A stretch of DNA of 64,000 nt. Source: JAVVHH01 sp965276815. Its GTDB lineage: Bacteria > Pseudomonadota > Alphaproteobacteria > Acetobacterales > Acetobacteraceae. The notes under the pieces were generated by a model. That model worked only from the letters and a program-made list of their open reading frames with translations, had not been told where the DNA came from and did no database searches. Shown in pieces: positions 1-6,449 of the stretch (position 1 is the stretch's first letter; every line of letters starts with the position of its first letter). The stretch covers positions 1,299,799-1,363,798 of the forward strand of contig CBDIBE010000011.1 in NCBI GenBank assembly GCA_965276815.1, in the 5' to 3' direction. The translations under genes and the position numbers were made by a program.

Positions 1-516
1 GGGGTTGGCGGACAGCGTCCGCAGGTAATCGATCACGTCCGCCCGCTTTTTTGGATCGGGCAGGCCGGCATAGGTCATCTTGGTGCCGGGCGCGTAGGCG
101 CTGGGCTTGGTCAGCCACTCGTTCAGTTCGGCAAAGGTCCACGGCCCCTGCTTGGACTTGAGCGCGTTGGAATAGTCATAGCCCGCCATGTGCGCATGCG
201 GGCCGCCGACGACGCCATAAAGGTTCGGCCCCACGCCCGCCTTGCCACCCTCGTTGAAGGTGTGGCAGGCGACGCAGCCCTGCGCCTTGGTCTGCGCCTC
301 GCCTGTCGCCGGGTCGGCCGCCGCAAGCAGGTTGGCTATCGGCGGCTCGGGCGCCGGGGTGGTCGCCGGGCCGGTCTGCGGCATCTCGATCGCGATATGG
401 ACCTCGGCCGGGATCTCCGGATGCACCAGCGCATGGCCGATCAGCCCGGAGCCCACGAACGCGATGCCCGCCAGCAGCACCGCTGCCGCGGCCTTGTTGA
501 GTTCGAGGCTATCCAT
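1..516 (-). CDS. cycM: Membrane-anchored class I cytochrome c, CycM type (3' end beyond window)
   Basis: I translated this gene directly; 172 codons are visible and the C-terminus lies outside the window. It opens with MDSLELNK and a hydrophobic stretch at about residues 8-30, the uncleaved anchor typical of alphaproteobacterial CycM, then a Pro/Ala-rich linker. The heme c site is C81-V-A-C84-H85, and the axial Met is M147 in GTKMTY. Such proteins pass electrons from the bc1 complex to a terminal oxidase on the periplasmic face of the inner membrane. The ATG at 516 is preferred because MDS-ELNK is the conserved family start. It is divergent from cysI. Family assignment is firm; the exact redox partner is inferred. 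Confidence 0.88.
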   Translation of the reverse strand, partial: MDSLELNKAAAAVLLAGIAFVGSGLIGHALVHPEIPAEVHIAIEMPQTGPATTPAPEPPIANLLAAADPATGEAQTKAQGCVACHTFNEGGKAGVGPNLYGVVGGPHAHMAGYDYSNALKSKQGPWTFAELNEWLTKPSAYAPGTKMTYAGLPDPKKRADVIDYLRTLSANP

Positions 517-791
517 AAAGCGCCATCCATCCGCAATTCGGTCGGAGACATGCAATTGCGAAGAGCGGCGATCCTGTCAACCCGTCGGGGGCCAAGGTTC
601 GCAGGCCATTGGCCAGAAATCTCCGGAGAGTGACGCCGTCCAGTGGCGCCGGACCGTTCTCGCTGCCCCGCATCCCGCGGAGAAGGGAAGTTCGCGCAGA
701 GGCATCCGCGTAGCCGAGGCTACTCCGGCGGCGGGGCAATTTGCGGACCTGTTCTGTTGCCGGCCGCACCCCGCGCCAGAATATTCAACGC
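517..791. other. Divergent intergenic region between cytochrome c and cysI
   Basis: This 275-base gap separates two divergently transcribed genes and should hold both promoters. I see no convincing -35/-10 pair, riboswitch or long palindrome, and no conserved reading frame. Confidence 0.4.
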
Positions 792-2483
792 ATGGCACAC
801 AAGCAGTCCGGTTTTGAGGCGGTCAAAGCGGCGAGCCACGGTCTACGTGGCACGATCGCAGCAGAATTGGTTGATCCAGATACTCCGCAGGTCAGCGAAG
901 CTGCTTACGGGTTATTAAAATTCCATGGCACTTATGAGCAATACGATCGCGATACCGCGACTGCGCTCAAGCAATCGGGCCAGGAAAAGGACTGGCAATT
1001 CATGGTCCGCGTCCGCATTCCCGCGGGCCGGCTCACGCCCGAGCAATATCTGGCGCTGGACGGCCTGGCCGACCGGTTCGGCAATGGCACGCTGCGCATC
1101 ACCACGCGCCAGACCATCCAGTTCCATGGCATTGCCAAAGGCGATTTGCGCGCCACGATCGCCGAGATCGATCAACTGCTGCTGACCACGTTTGCGAGCT
1201 GCGGCGACGTGGTGCGCAACGTCGTCGCCACCGCGGCGCCGGTCACCGACGCGGTGCACGCGACGCTGCACGAGGCGGCGACTGAGCTCTCCGCCGCGCT
1301 GCTGCCGCGCACGCGCGCGCATCACACGATTTTTGTGCTCGGCGAGGACGGTGAGCCGGAAGCCGAGGACGAGCCGCTCTACGGACCGACCTATCTGCCG
1401 CGGAAATTCAAGATCGGGCTCGCCCATCCGGCCGACAACACGATCGACGTGCTGGCCAATGACCTTGGCCTGATCGCGGAGGTCGAAGACGGCCGGGTCA
1501 CGGGTTGGATCGCCTGCGTCGGCGGCGGGCATGGGATGACCCACAACAATGCGCGCACCTACCCGCGGCTCGCCACGCCGGTCGCCCGGGTCGCGCACGC
1601 GGACCTGCAGCGCCTGGTCGAAGCGGTGGTCAAGACCTCGCGCGACTTCGGCGACCGCGGCGACCGCCGCCGCGCCCGGCTGAAATACGTGGTGGACGAC
1701 CACGGCCTTGCCTGGGTGAAGGCGCGCATCGAAGAGCGATTTGGCGGTCCGCTTGAGGACCCGCCGGCACTGCCGAAACTCGAGCTGCCCGAACTGCTCG
1801 GCTGGCACGAGCAGGGCGACGGGCGCTGGTGGTTTGGCCTGCCAATCCCGTCGGGCCGCATCGCCGATGCGGGCGAGGCCCGGTTGCGCACCGGGCTGCT
1901 TCTCGTCATGGAGCGCTACGGCGCCCGGCCGATCCTGACGCCGCAGCAGGACATCCTGCTCGCCGACATCCATCCCGCGGACCGGCAGGCGATCGAGGCT
2001 CTGCTGGCTGAGCACGGCGCGCAGTTCGCCGAGCAGATGAGCCCGGCGGCGCGCTGGGCGCTGGCCTGCGTGGCGCTGCCGACCTGCGGCTTGGCGCTGT
2101 CCGAGGCCGAGCGGGTGCGGGCGCCGATCGTCGCCGGCATCGAGATGGCGCTCGGCCGCTACGGGCTCGAGGGCGAGCGCCTGAGCATCCGCATCACCGG
2201 CTGCCCGAACGGCTGCGCCCGGCCCTATGCCGGCGATATCGGGATCGTCGGCCGCATGCCGGGTCACTACGCGTTGTTCGTGGGCGGTGACTTCGAGGGG
2301 ACGCGGCTCAGCTTCAAGCTGCACGAGAAAGTGGCCGAGGCGGAGATTGCCGACCGGCTGGAGCCGCTCTTCGCGGCGTTTGCCGGCGAGCGGCAACCCG
2401 GCGAGGGCTTTGGCGATTTCTGCAACCGCCGCGGCCGCGACGCTCTTTTGGACCTCACGCCGGCGCGTCTGGCGGCGGAGTGA
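792..2483 (+). CDS. cysI: Assimilatory sulfite reductase hemoprotein (beta subunit)
   Basis: The 563-residue product matches the usual CysI length (about 570). It reduces sulfite to sulfide with a siroheme coupled to a [4Fe-4S] cluster. The cluster/siroheme cysteines are C426 and C432 (C-x5-C) and C471 and C475 (C-x3-C, in GCPNGC). The siroheme-pocket motifs RITTRQTIQFHG and THNNARTYP are present in the two repeated ferredoxin-reductase-like halves. I chose the ATG at 792 because MAHKQSGFEAVK resembles family N-termini; an ATG at 741 would add 17 unconserved residues. There is no cysJ, cysG or cysH next to it, so the electron donor is unknown from this window. Confidence 0.9.
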   Translation: MAHKQSGFEAVKAASHGLRGTIAAELVDPDTPQVSEAAYGLLKFHGTYEQYDRDTATALKQSGQEKDWQFMVRVRIPAGRLTPEQYLALDGLADRFGNGTLRITTRQTIQFHGIAKGDLRATIAEIDQLLLTTFASCGDVVRNVVATAAPVTDAVHATLHEAATELSAALLPRTRAHHTIFVLGEDGEPEAEDEPLYGPTYLPRKFKIGLAHPADNTIDVLANDLGLIAEVEDGRVTGWIACVGGGHGMTHNNARTYPRLATPVARVAHADLQRLVEAVVKTSRDFGDRGDRRRARLKYVVDDHGLAWVKARIEERFGGPLEDPPALPKLELPELLGWHEQGDGRWWFGLPIPSGRIADAGEARLRTGLLLVMERYGARPILTPQQDILLADIHPADRQAIEALLAEHGAQFAEQMSPAARWALACVALPTCGLALSEAERVRAPIVAGIEMALGRYGLEGERLSIRITGCPNGCARPYAGDIGIVGRMPGHYALFVGGDFEGTRLSFKLHEKVAEAEIADRLEPLFAAFAGERQPGEGFGDFCNRRGRDALLDLTPARLAAE

Positions 2484-2534
2484 TCTGAACGGCGTCAAGG
2501 CGTAGACCCTTCGCCGGCGCGGAGGGTGACGGGG

Positions 2535-2678
2535 CTACGGGAACAAAACGAACTCCATTACCTCCACGGTGAACGAGGCCTCGCCCGAGGGCTGGGTCTC
2601 CAGCCAGTAATTCGCGGCGGCCGACACCGCGAGCAGGAGGAACGCCTGCAGCAGCGCCAGGCTCTCCGGCGTGATCAA
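2535..2678 (-). CDS. 47-residue small hydrophobic protein, unknown
   Basis: A TTG start at 2678 overlaps the TGA stop of the preceding small gene (bases 2675-2677), which suggests translational coupling. The product begins with a hydrophobic helix (about residues 6-22, LALLQAFLLLAVSAAA), then a short polar segment with aromatic residues ending EVMEFVLFP. This suggests a single-pass membrane peptide. I do not recognise a family. The same frame stays open upstream to 2939 but there it is an arginine/proline-rich shadow of the neighbouring gene. The non-ATG start and short length keep confidence low. Confidence 0.4.
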   Translation of the reverse strand: MITPESLALLQAFLLLAVSAAANYWLETQPSGEASFTVEVMEFVLFP

Positions 2679-2887
2679 GGCCCTGCCTCCTCTCCGCAAG
2701 GCAAGCGGCCCGTGGTGATCAGATGCTCCACCACCCGGCGCATGTCCGAGAGCGACGGCCAGATGCTGTCGTCCAGCTCCTCGGCGCGCGGGTCGATGGC
2801 GACGAAGCGGAACTGGCTGCCGTGGCTGAGCGCTGCGCCGGCAAACTGACCGGAAATCTCGATCACATGGGACTGGTGCATGACCAT
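2675..2887 (-). CDS. 70-residue conserved-looking hypothetical protein
   Basis: The product has the balanced composition of a real small protein: MVMHQSHVIEISGQFAGA at the N-terminus, a basic/aromatic strand (SQFRFVAIDPRAEELDD) and an amphipathic end (SLSDMRRVVEHLITTGRLP). I have an impression of similar short proteins in Acetobacteraceae genomes but cannot verify it. No cofactor motif is visible. It lies convergent to cysI and is followed, with overlap, by a small hydrophobic ORF, so the two probably form a mini-operon. Function is unknown. Confidence 0.55.
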   Translation of the reverse strand: MVMHQSHVIEISGQFAGAALSHGSQFRFVAIDPRAEELDDSIWPSLSDMRRVVEHLITTGRLPCGEEAGP

Positions 2888-3040
2888 CTCGTCTGTTGTC
2901 TTGCCCGGTAAACTTCATGAATTGAGGGCCCGCGGACAAGTCACGCCGGAGTATTCCGATGGAATTGCGGTCCCATGCTGTGCGGGCACGGCCAAGCAGA
3001 AAACTCTGCTTCCGCTGCCCGATCCGGCGAAAGAAGCAGC

Positions 3041-3107
3041 CTAGACCGCGATCGTCCTGACCGGAATCGGTCAGGACGTGAATCGCTGTCTCAAATAAAG
3101 CTAGACC
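3041..3107. repeat. 67-bp palindromic repeat, copy 1
   Basis: The element starts and ends with CTAGACC. It contains a 9-bp perfect hairpin (GTCCTGACC / GGTCAGGAC) nested in a shorter outer pair (GCGAT / ATCGC) and a TCTCAAATAAAG tail. An identical 67-base copy lies at 31217-31283. This copy sits about 70 bases upstream of the RidA-like gene and would form a strong RNA hairpin in its leader if transcribed. It resembles REP/MITE-like intergenic elements. Confidence 0.85.
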
Positions 3108-3178
3108 AGGCAGGGGTGTGGCACCCCAAGCGAGAATCTGGCAAACTCTTGGTGCCGCGAGTCGCCGGAGACGCAGCC

Positions 3179-3595
3179 GTGATCGAAGCAGTCAACCCGC
3201 CAGGCGTTTGGCCGCCATCCGGCGCTTTCTCGATGGCCGTCCTGCAGGGCGATGGGCAGATTGTCCACATGAAAGGCCAAGTCGCGCTCGACCAGGCCGG
3301 ACGGATCGTCGGCGCCGGCGACATGCGCGCACAAGTTCGCAAGGTCCTGGAAAACGTCAGGGCCGTGCTCGCCAGCATGGGCGGGCAGATGGGCGACGTC
3401 GTCTCGCTGGTCCATTATGCGACGAATATCGAGTGGTTCATGAGCACAGGGGATATCCGCAGGGAATTCTTTGCCGAGGCCTTCCCTGTTACGACCACGG
3501 TTCAGGTTGGCCGGCTCTATCACCCGGACCTGTTGATCGAAATCACCGCGGTCGCCGAGATCCCGCGCGACCGCTTCCGCAGGCCGGCGGTTTAG
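3179..3595 (+). CDS. RidA/YjgF/YER057c-family protein
   Basis: The 138-residue product has the Rid fold: GAFSMAVLQGDGQIVHMKGQ, then DMRAQVRKVLENVRAVLASMGG, then the C-terminal strand ending LIEITAVAEIP. RidA proteins hydrolyse reactive enamines/imines made by PLP enzymes, using an arginine in a P-x-R-[TS] motif. Here the equivalent segment reads FPVTTTVQVGRL, with Thr in place of that Arg, so it belongs to a divergent Rid subfamily and may not be an imine deaminase. The GTG at 3179 is chosen because GGAG lies 8 bases upstream and the open frame further 5' runs through the 67-bp repeat. Confidence 0.82.
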   Translation: MIEAVNPPGVWPPSGAFSMAVLQGDGQIVHMKGQVALDQAGRIVGAGDMRAQVRKVLENVRAVLASMGGQMGDVVSLVHYATNIEWFMSTGDIRREFFAEAFPVTTTVQVGRLYHPDLLIEITAVAEIPRDRFRRPAV

Positions 3596-3600
3596 GTCTC

Positions 3601-4098
3601 CTATTCCTCTGGCTCGGCGGCGCGCCGGTCGCGGAAGGCTCGGCTCGGCAGCGGAAAGGCCGTGGTCTGCTTCAGCCGCTCCATCGCAAAGCGCGAGGTG
3701 ACGTTCTTCAGCGGCACCGAAGCGATCAGCCGCTTATAGAACGCGTCGAACTCCGCCATGTCCGGCACGGCCACGCGCAGCATGTAGTCCACCTCTCCCG
3801 CCATCCGATACGCATCCATCACCTCCGGCATCGCGTTCAGCGCGGCGGCAAAGGCGGTGAGCCACTCCGGCGTATGCTCATGCGCCTCGATGGCCACGAA
3901 CACGATCAGCCCGATGCCGACCCGTTCGGGATCGATCAGCGCCACCCGGCCGGTGATGACCCCGGCCTGCTCCAGCTTCTGGATGCGCTTCCAGACCGGC
4001 GTCGGCGAGAGATTGACCTGCTCGGCCAGGCGCGACATGCCGACCGTCGCATCCGCCTGCAGCAAGCCGAGCAGCTTGCGGTCCACCTCGTCCATCAC
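3601..4098 (-). CDS. Lrp/AsnC-family transcriptional regulator
   Basis: The 165-residue protein has an N-terminal winged helix-turn-helix (about residues 3-60, VDRKLLGLLQADATVGMSR through SPTPVWKRIQKLE) and a C-terminal RAM/AsnC ligand-binding domain (about 65-150, including MPEVMDAYRMAGEVDYML). This is the normal length and layout for Lrp-family regulators that sense amino acids as octamers. The second Met may be the true start. It is convergent with the RidA-like gene (5-base gap). Its target is not evident; the amino-acid transport genes in the window are possible but unsupported. Confidence 0.9.
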   Translation of the reverse strand: MMDEVDRKLLGLLQADATVGMSRLAEQVNLSPTPVWKRIQKLEQAGVITGRVALIDPERVGIGLIVFVAIEAHEHTPEWLTAFAAALNAMPEVMDAYRMAGEVDYMLRVAVPDMAEFDAFYKRLIASVPLKNVTSRFAMERLKQTTAFPLPSRAFRDRRAAEPEE

Positions 4099-4178
4099 CG
4101 TGCTCCCCGTGCGGATTGCCAGGGGCAGAGAGCCGGTTTGGCGCTGGCCTGCAATAGGCTACTCCCGGTCCTGCCGGA

Positions 4179-4286
4179 TCAGGCCAAGACATCAATCCGC
4201 CGGGCAAACGCCTCGATCAGCGCCGCCACGTCGTCCGGCGCCTCCTCATGGGCGGGATGGCCCAGGCCTGCAAAGCCACCCGCGCT
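4179..4286 (-). pseudogene. Relic of the C-terminus of an alpha/beta hydrolase
   Basis: Reading the minus strand gives about 35 codons after an in-frame TGA at 4287-4289: SAGGFAGLGHPAHEEAPDD, then VAALIEAFARRIDVLA and a stop. G-H-x-x-x-E-x-P followed by an amphipathic helix is the classic C-terminal catalytic-His segment of alpha/beta hydrolases. Nothing upstream supplies the rest, because the PEP-CTERM gene ends at 4304. I therefore read it as a remnant left by deletion. It lies in the gap between the PEP-CTERM gene and the Lrp gene. Confidence 0.5.
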
Positions 4287-4303
4287 TCAGCGTGTCAGCG
4301 GGA

Positions 4304-5464
4304 TCACGCCCGGCGACGCATCGCCCGCACGCCGCACAGCGCGACCGCCAACCCGAGCAGAGCCAGGCTGGACGGCTCCGGCACGGTGATCGCCGCGAAC
4401 AGCCCGTCCGCCTCGCCATTCAGGCCGTCGCTGATGTAGAGCGTGTTGGAACTGCCGCCGGTCCCGCCGTTGCCGAACGCCAGCGACCACAATCCTCCAG
4501 GCGCGTTGCCGCCGTCATCGATCCCGATCGTGCCGAGCAACGCGCCCGTCGTCGGGTCGAAAGCGTTGATTTCGCTGTCGGCAAAGCTGAAATTGCCGAC
4601 TAACAGGTCGCCACCGAACTCGCCGAAGCTCGCCGGCGCGAGCGCCAGCCCCCAGGGCGCCGCAAGCTGGCTGCCGGTGATCAATCGCTCCAGGAAGTTG
4701 CCGTTCTCGTCGAACACATCGACCACGCCCTGGCCGGCTGTCGCGTCGACCTGGTTGGCGCGGCCGGACGGGGCGTAGGTGACGTAAACCTTGCCGCCGA
4801 TGTCCTCGACGTTGAATGGCACTAGCCCGGCGGGCAGGTTGGGGTCGACGAACCCGCCTGCGGCGGTGACTGGCGCGAACGAACTGTTAAAGACGTTGAT
4901 GCCCCCAGTCCCGGCGCTGTTGGCCGCGTAGAGCATGGTTTGCGTGCTGTTGACCGCGAGGCCAGTGTAGACCGCGCCTGGCGTCGTTGCCTGGACGAAC
5001 GAAGTCGTCCCGGTACTCCAGGCGGAAATCGTTCCATTCAGGTTATCAAAGACGAAGTGGGCGGCGCCGCCGTTGCCGCCATTCCCGACAAGAAACGACG
5101 CCGTATTGGAGTTGGAAATCTGCCCAGTTGGCCCCTGCGGTCCCGTGGCGGTCGTCGGGATCATGACAAACCCGCTCGGGGGATTGATGTTCACCTTGGA
5201 GACGCTGGTGCTGCCGCTCACCGAATACAGCGTGGAGTTGTTCGTCCCTTGATTAGACACCCAAAACGGGCCCGTTGCGCTGAACGAGACACCCCACGGA
5301 TTGACCAGTTGCGGATCGGTGATCGTGGCCAGCCCAGGGATGTCCGAAACGAGATCGGTCTGCTCGTAGGGGCTGGCGAAGGCATGGCCGGTCATTGCAA
5401 GGACCGATCCGGCCCCAACCATCAGAGCCATCATGGAGTTTTGCAATTTCTGCGCGGGCGGCAT
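4304..5464 (-). CDS. TIGR03118-like secreted protein with PEP-CTERM sorting signal
   Basis: The 386-residue product has a signal peptide (MPPAQKLQNS then a hydrophobic core, cleavage near GHAFA-SPYEQ). The long beta-rich body is full of Asn/Gly/Ser with repeated blade-like segments (LVNPWGVSF, FWVSNQG, PWGLALAP, LLVGNFS), consistent with a beta-propeller. The last 25 residues are VPEPSSLALLGLAVALCGV plus RAMRRRA, a textbook PEP-CTERM signal: PEP motif, transmembrane helix, basic tail. It is processed by an exosortase and delivered to the surface or exopolysaccharide. The ATG at 5464 has AAGGAG 7 bases upstream. No exosortase gene is in the window. Confidence 0.85.
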   Translation of the reverse strand: MPPAQKLQNSMMALMVGAGSVLAMTGHAFASPYEQTDLVSDIPGLATITDPQLVNPWGVSFSATGPFWVSNQGTNNSTLYSVSGSTSVSKVNINPPSGFVMIPTTATGPQGPTGQISNSNTASFLVGNGGNGGAAHFVFDNLNGTISAWSTGTTSFVQATTPGAVYTGLAVNSTQTMLYAANSAGTGGINVFNSSFAPVTAAGGFVDPNLPAGLVPFNVEDIGGKVYVTYAPSGRANQVDATAGQGVVDVFDENGNFLERLITGSQLAAPWGLALAPASFGEFGGDLLVGNFSFADSEINAFDPTTGALLGTIGIDDGGNAPGGLWSLAFGNGGTGGSSNTLYISDGLNGEADGLFAAITVPEPSSLALLGLAVALCGVRAMRRRA

Positions 5465-5489
5465 GGACGAGCTCCTTATTAGAGCGGAT

Positions 5490-5516
5490 TCGGCAAGATC
5501 GGGATGATCTCGCCGA
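5490..5516. promoter_or_regulatory. 27-bp inverted repeat upstream of the PEP-CTERM gene
   Basis: The arms TCGGCAAGATC and GATCTCGCCGA pair over 10 of 11 positions around a 5-base loop. The centre lies about 40 bases upstream of the PEP-CTERM start codon, in the 250-base divergent region 5465-5714 shared with the carbonic anhydrase gene. It could be an operator or a 5'-UTR hairpin; sequence alone does not decide. The rest of the gap shows nothing I can name. Confidence 0.4.
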
Positions 5517-5714
5517 TTGACGTGAACGATGTGCGGATGACAACGCGGCTTCACGTGGACGGCAAAGATAAACCGGGTGCGGACCTCACGTCTCGCAGCC
5601 GGTCCATTTCGTGCCGCGGCATAGCATCGACCCGGCCGTGCCCGCAACCCCAGACCCTTGCCCCGAGTGCCCCGCCTGCTATTGGTTGCCTAATTGGATC
5701 GAGGGGGAAACGCG

Positions 5715-6401
5715 ATGAAATACGCCAGCACACCTTGCACTTGCTGCCTGTCGCGCCGCCGCTTGCTGCATGCGGCCTCTGTGGGGCTAGCTGCGCTGGC
5801 GGTTGCTCCTGCCCTCGCCGCCCCGGCGCAGCAGACGCCGGAACAGGCGCTCGACGCCCTGCTCGCTGGCAATGGGCGGTTCGTGACGCGGAAGCTGCAG
5901 TCCTGCGACGAGGACCTCGCCATCCTGCGCCAGGCCACCGTCGATGCGCAGAAACCGTTTGCCGCCGTGCTGTCCTGCTCGGATTCGCGCGTGCCGGTCG
6001 AGCTGCTATTCGACCAAAGCATCGGGCACGTCTTCGTCGCCCGCGTCGCCGGCAACGTCGCCAGCGCCGAGGTCATCGCGAGCCTCGAATACGGCGCGAC
6101 AGTGCTGGGCACGCGGACCATCATGGTGCTCGGCCATTCCGGCTGCGGCGCGGTCAAGGCGGCGATGGACGGCAAGGCGGCGCCTGGGCAGATCAGCACG
6201 CTCTTCCGGTCCCTGCGCCCTGCGGTCGATCAGGGCGGCGGCGACCTCGCGAAAGCGATCCAGGCCAATGCCAAGATCCAGGCCGCGCTGCTCCGCGATT
6301 CCTCGCCGGTGCTCGGCGACATGATCAAGCAGAATACGCTGAGCGTCGTCCCGGCCTATTACGATCTCCGCACCGGGCACGTCACGCTGCTGCCCGCGTA
6401 G
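5715..6401 (+). CDS. Periplasmic beta-class carbonic anhydrase (Tat-exported)
   Basis: The 228-residue enzyme interconverts CO2 and bicarbonate. Zinc ligands are C88 in C-S-D90-S-R92, H141 and C144 in HSGC; D90/R92 form the catalytic dyad. The N-terminus carries SRRRLL followed by a hydrophobic run and ALAAPA, a Tat-type signal, so the enzyme should act in the periplasm. The ATG at 5715 has GAGGGGG upstream; an in-frame ATG at 5694 would put seven residues before the signal. It is flanked by unrelated genes, so no pathway partner is evident. Confidence 0.9.
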   Translation: MKYASTPCTCCLSRRRLLHAASVGLAALAVAPALAAPAQQTPEQALDALLAGNGRFVTRKLQSCDEDLAILRQATVDAQKPFAAVLSCSDSRVPVELLFDQSIGHVFVARVAGNVASAEVIASLEYGATVLGTRTIMVLGHSGCGAVKAAMDGKAAPGQISTLFRSLRPAVDQGGGDLAKAIQANAKIQAALLRDSSPVLGDMIKQNTLSVVPAYYDLRTGHVTLLPA

Positions 6402-6449
6402 CGTCTAAGGCTTCGATCCCGCGCAGCGTGAAGGGCGAAAACAGCCGGC

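Noticed and set aside
915..2498. Long 527-codon frame antisense to cysI
   Set aside because: It is an Arg/Ala/Gly-rich shadow of a GC-rich gene; cysI carries all conserved motifs.
2535..2939. 134-codon frame extending the tiny hydrophobic ORF upstream
   Set aside because: The upstream part is a shadow of the 70-residue gene; only the C-terminal 47 codons have protein-like composition.
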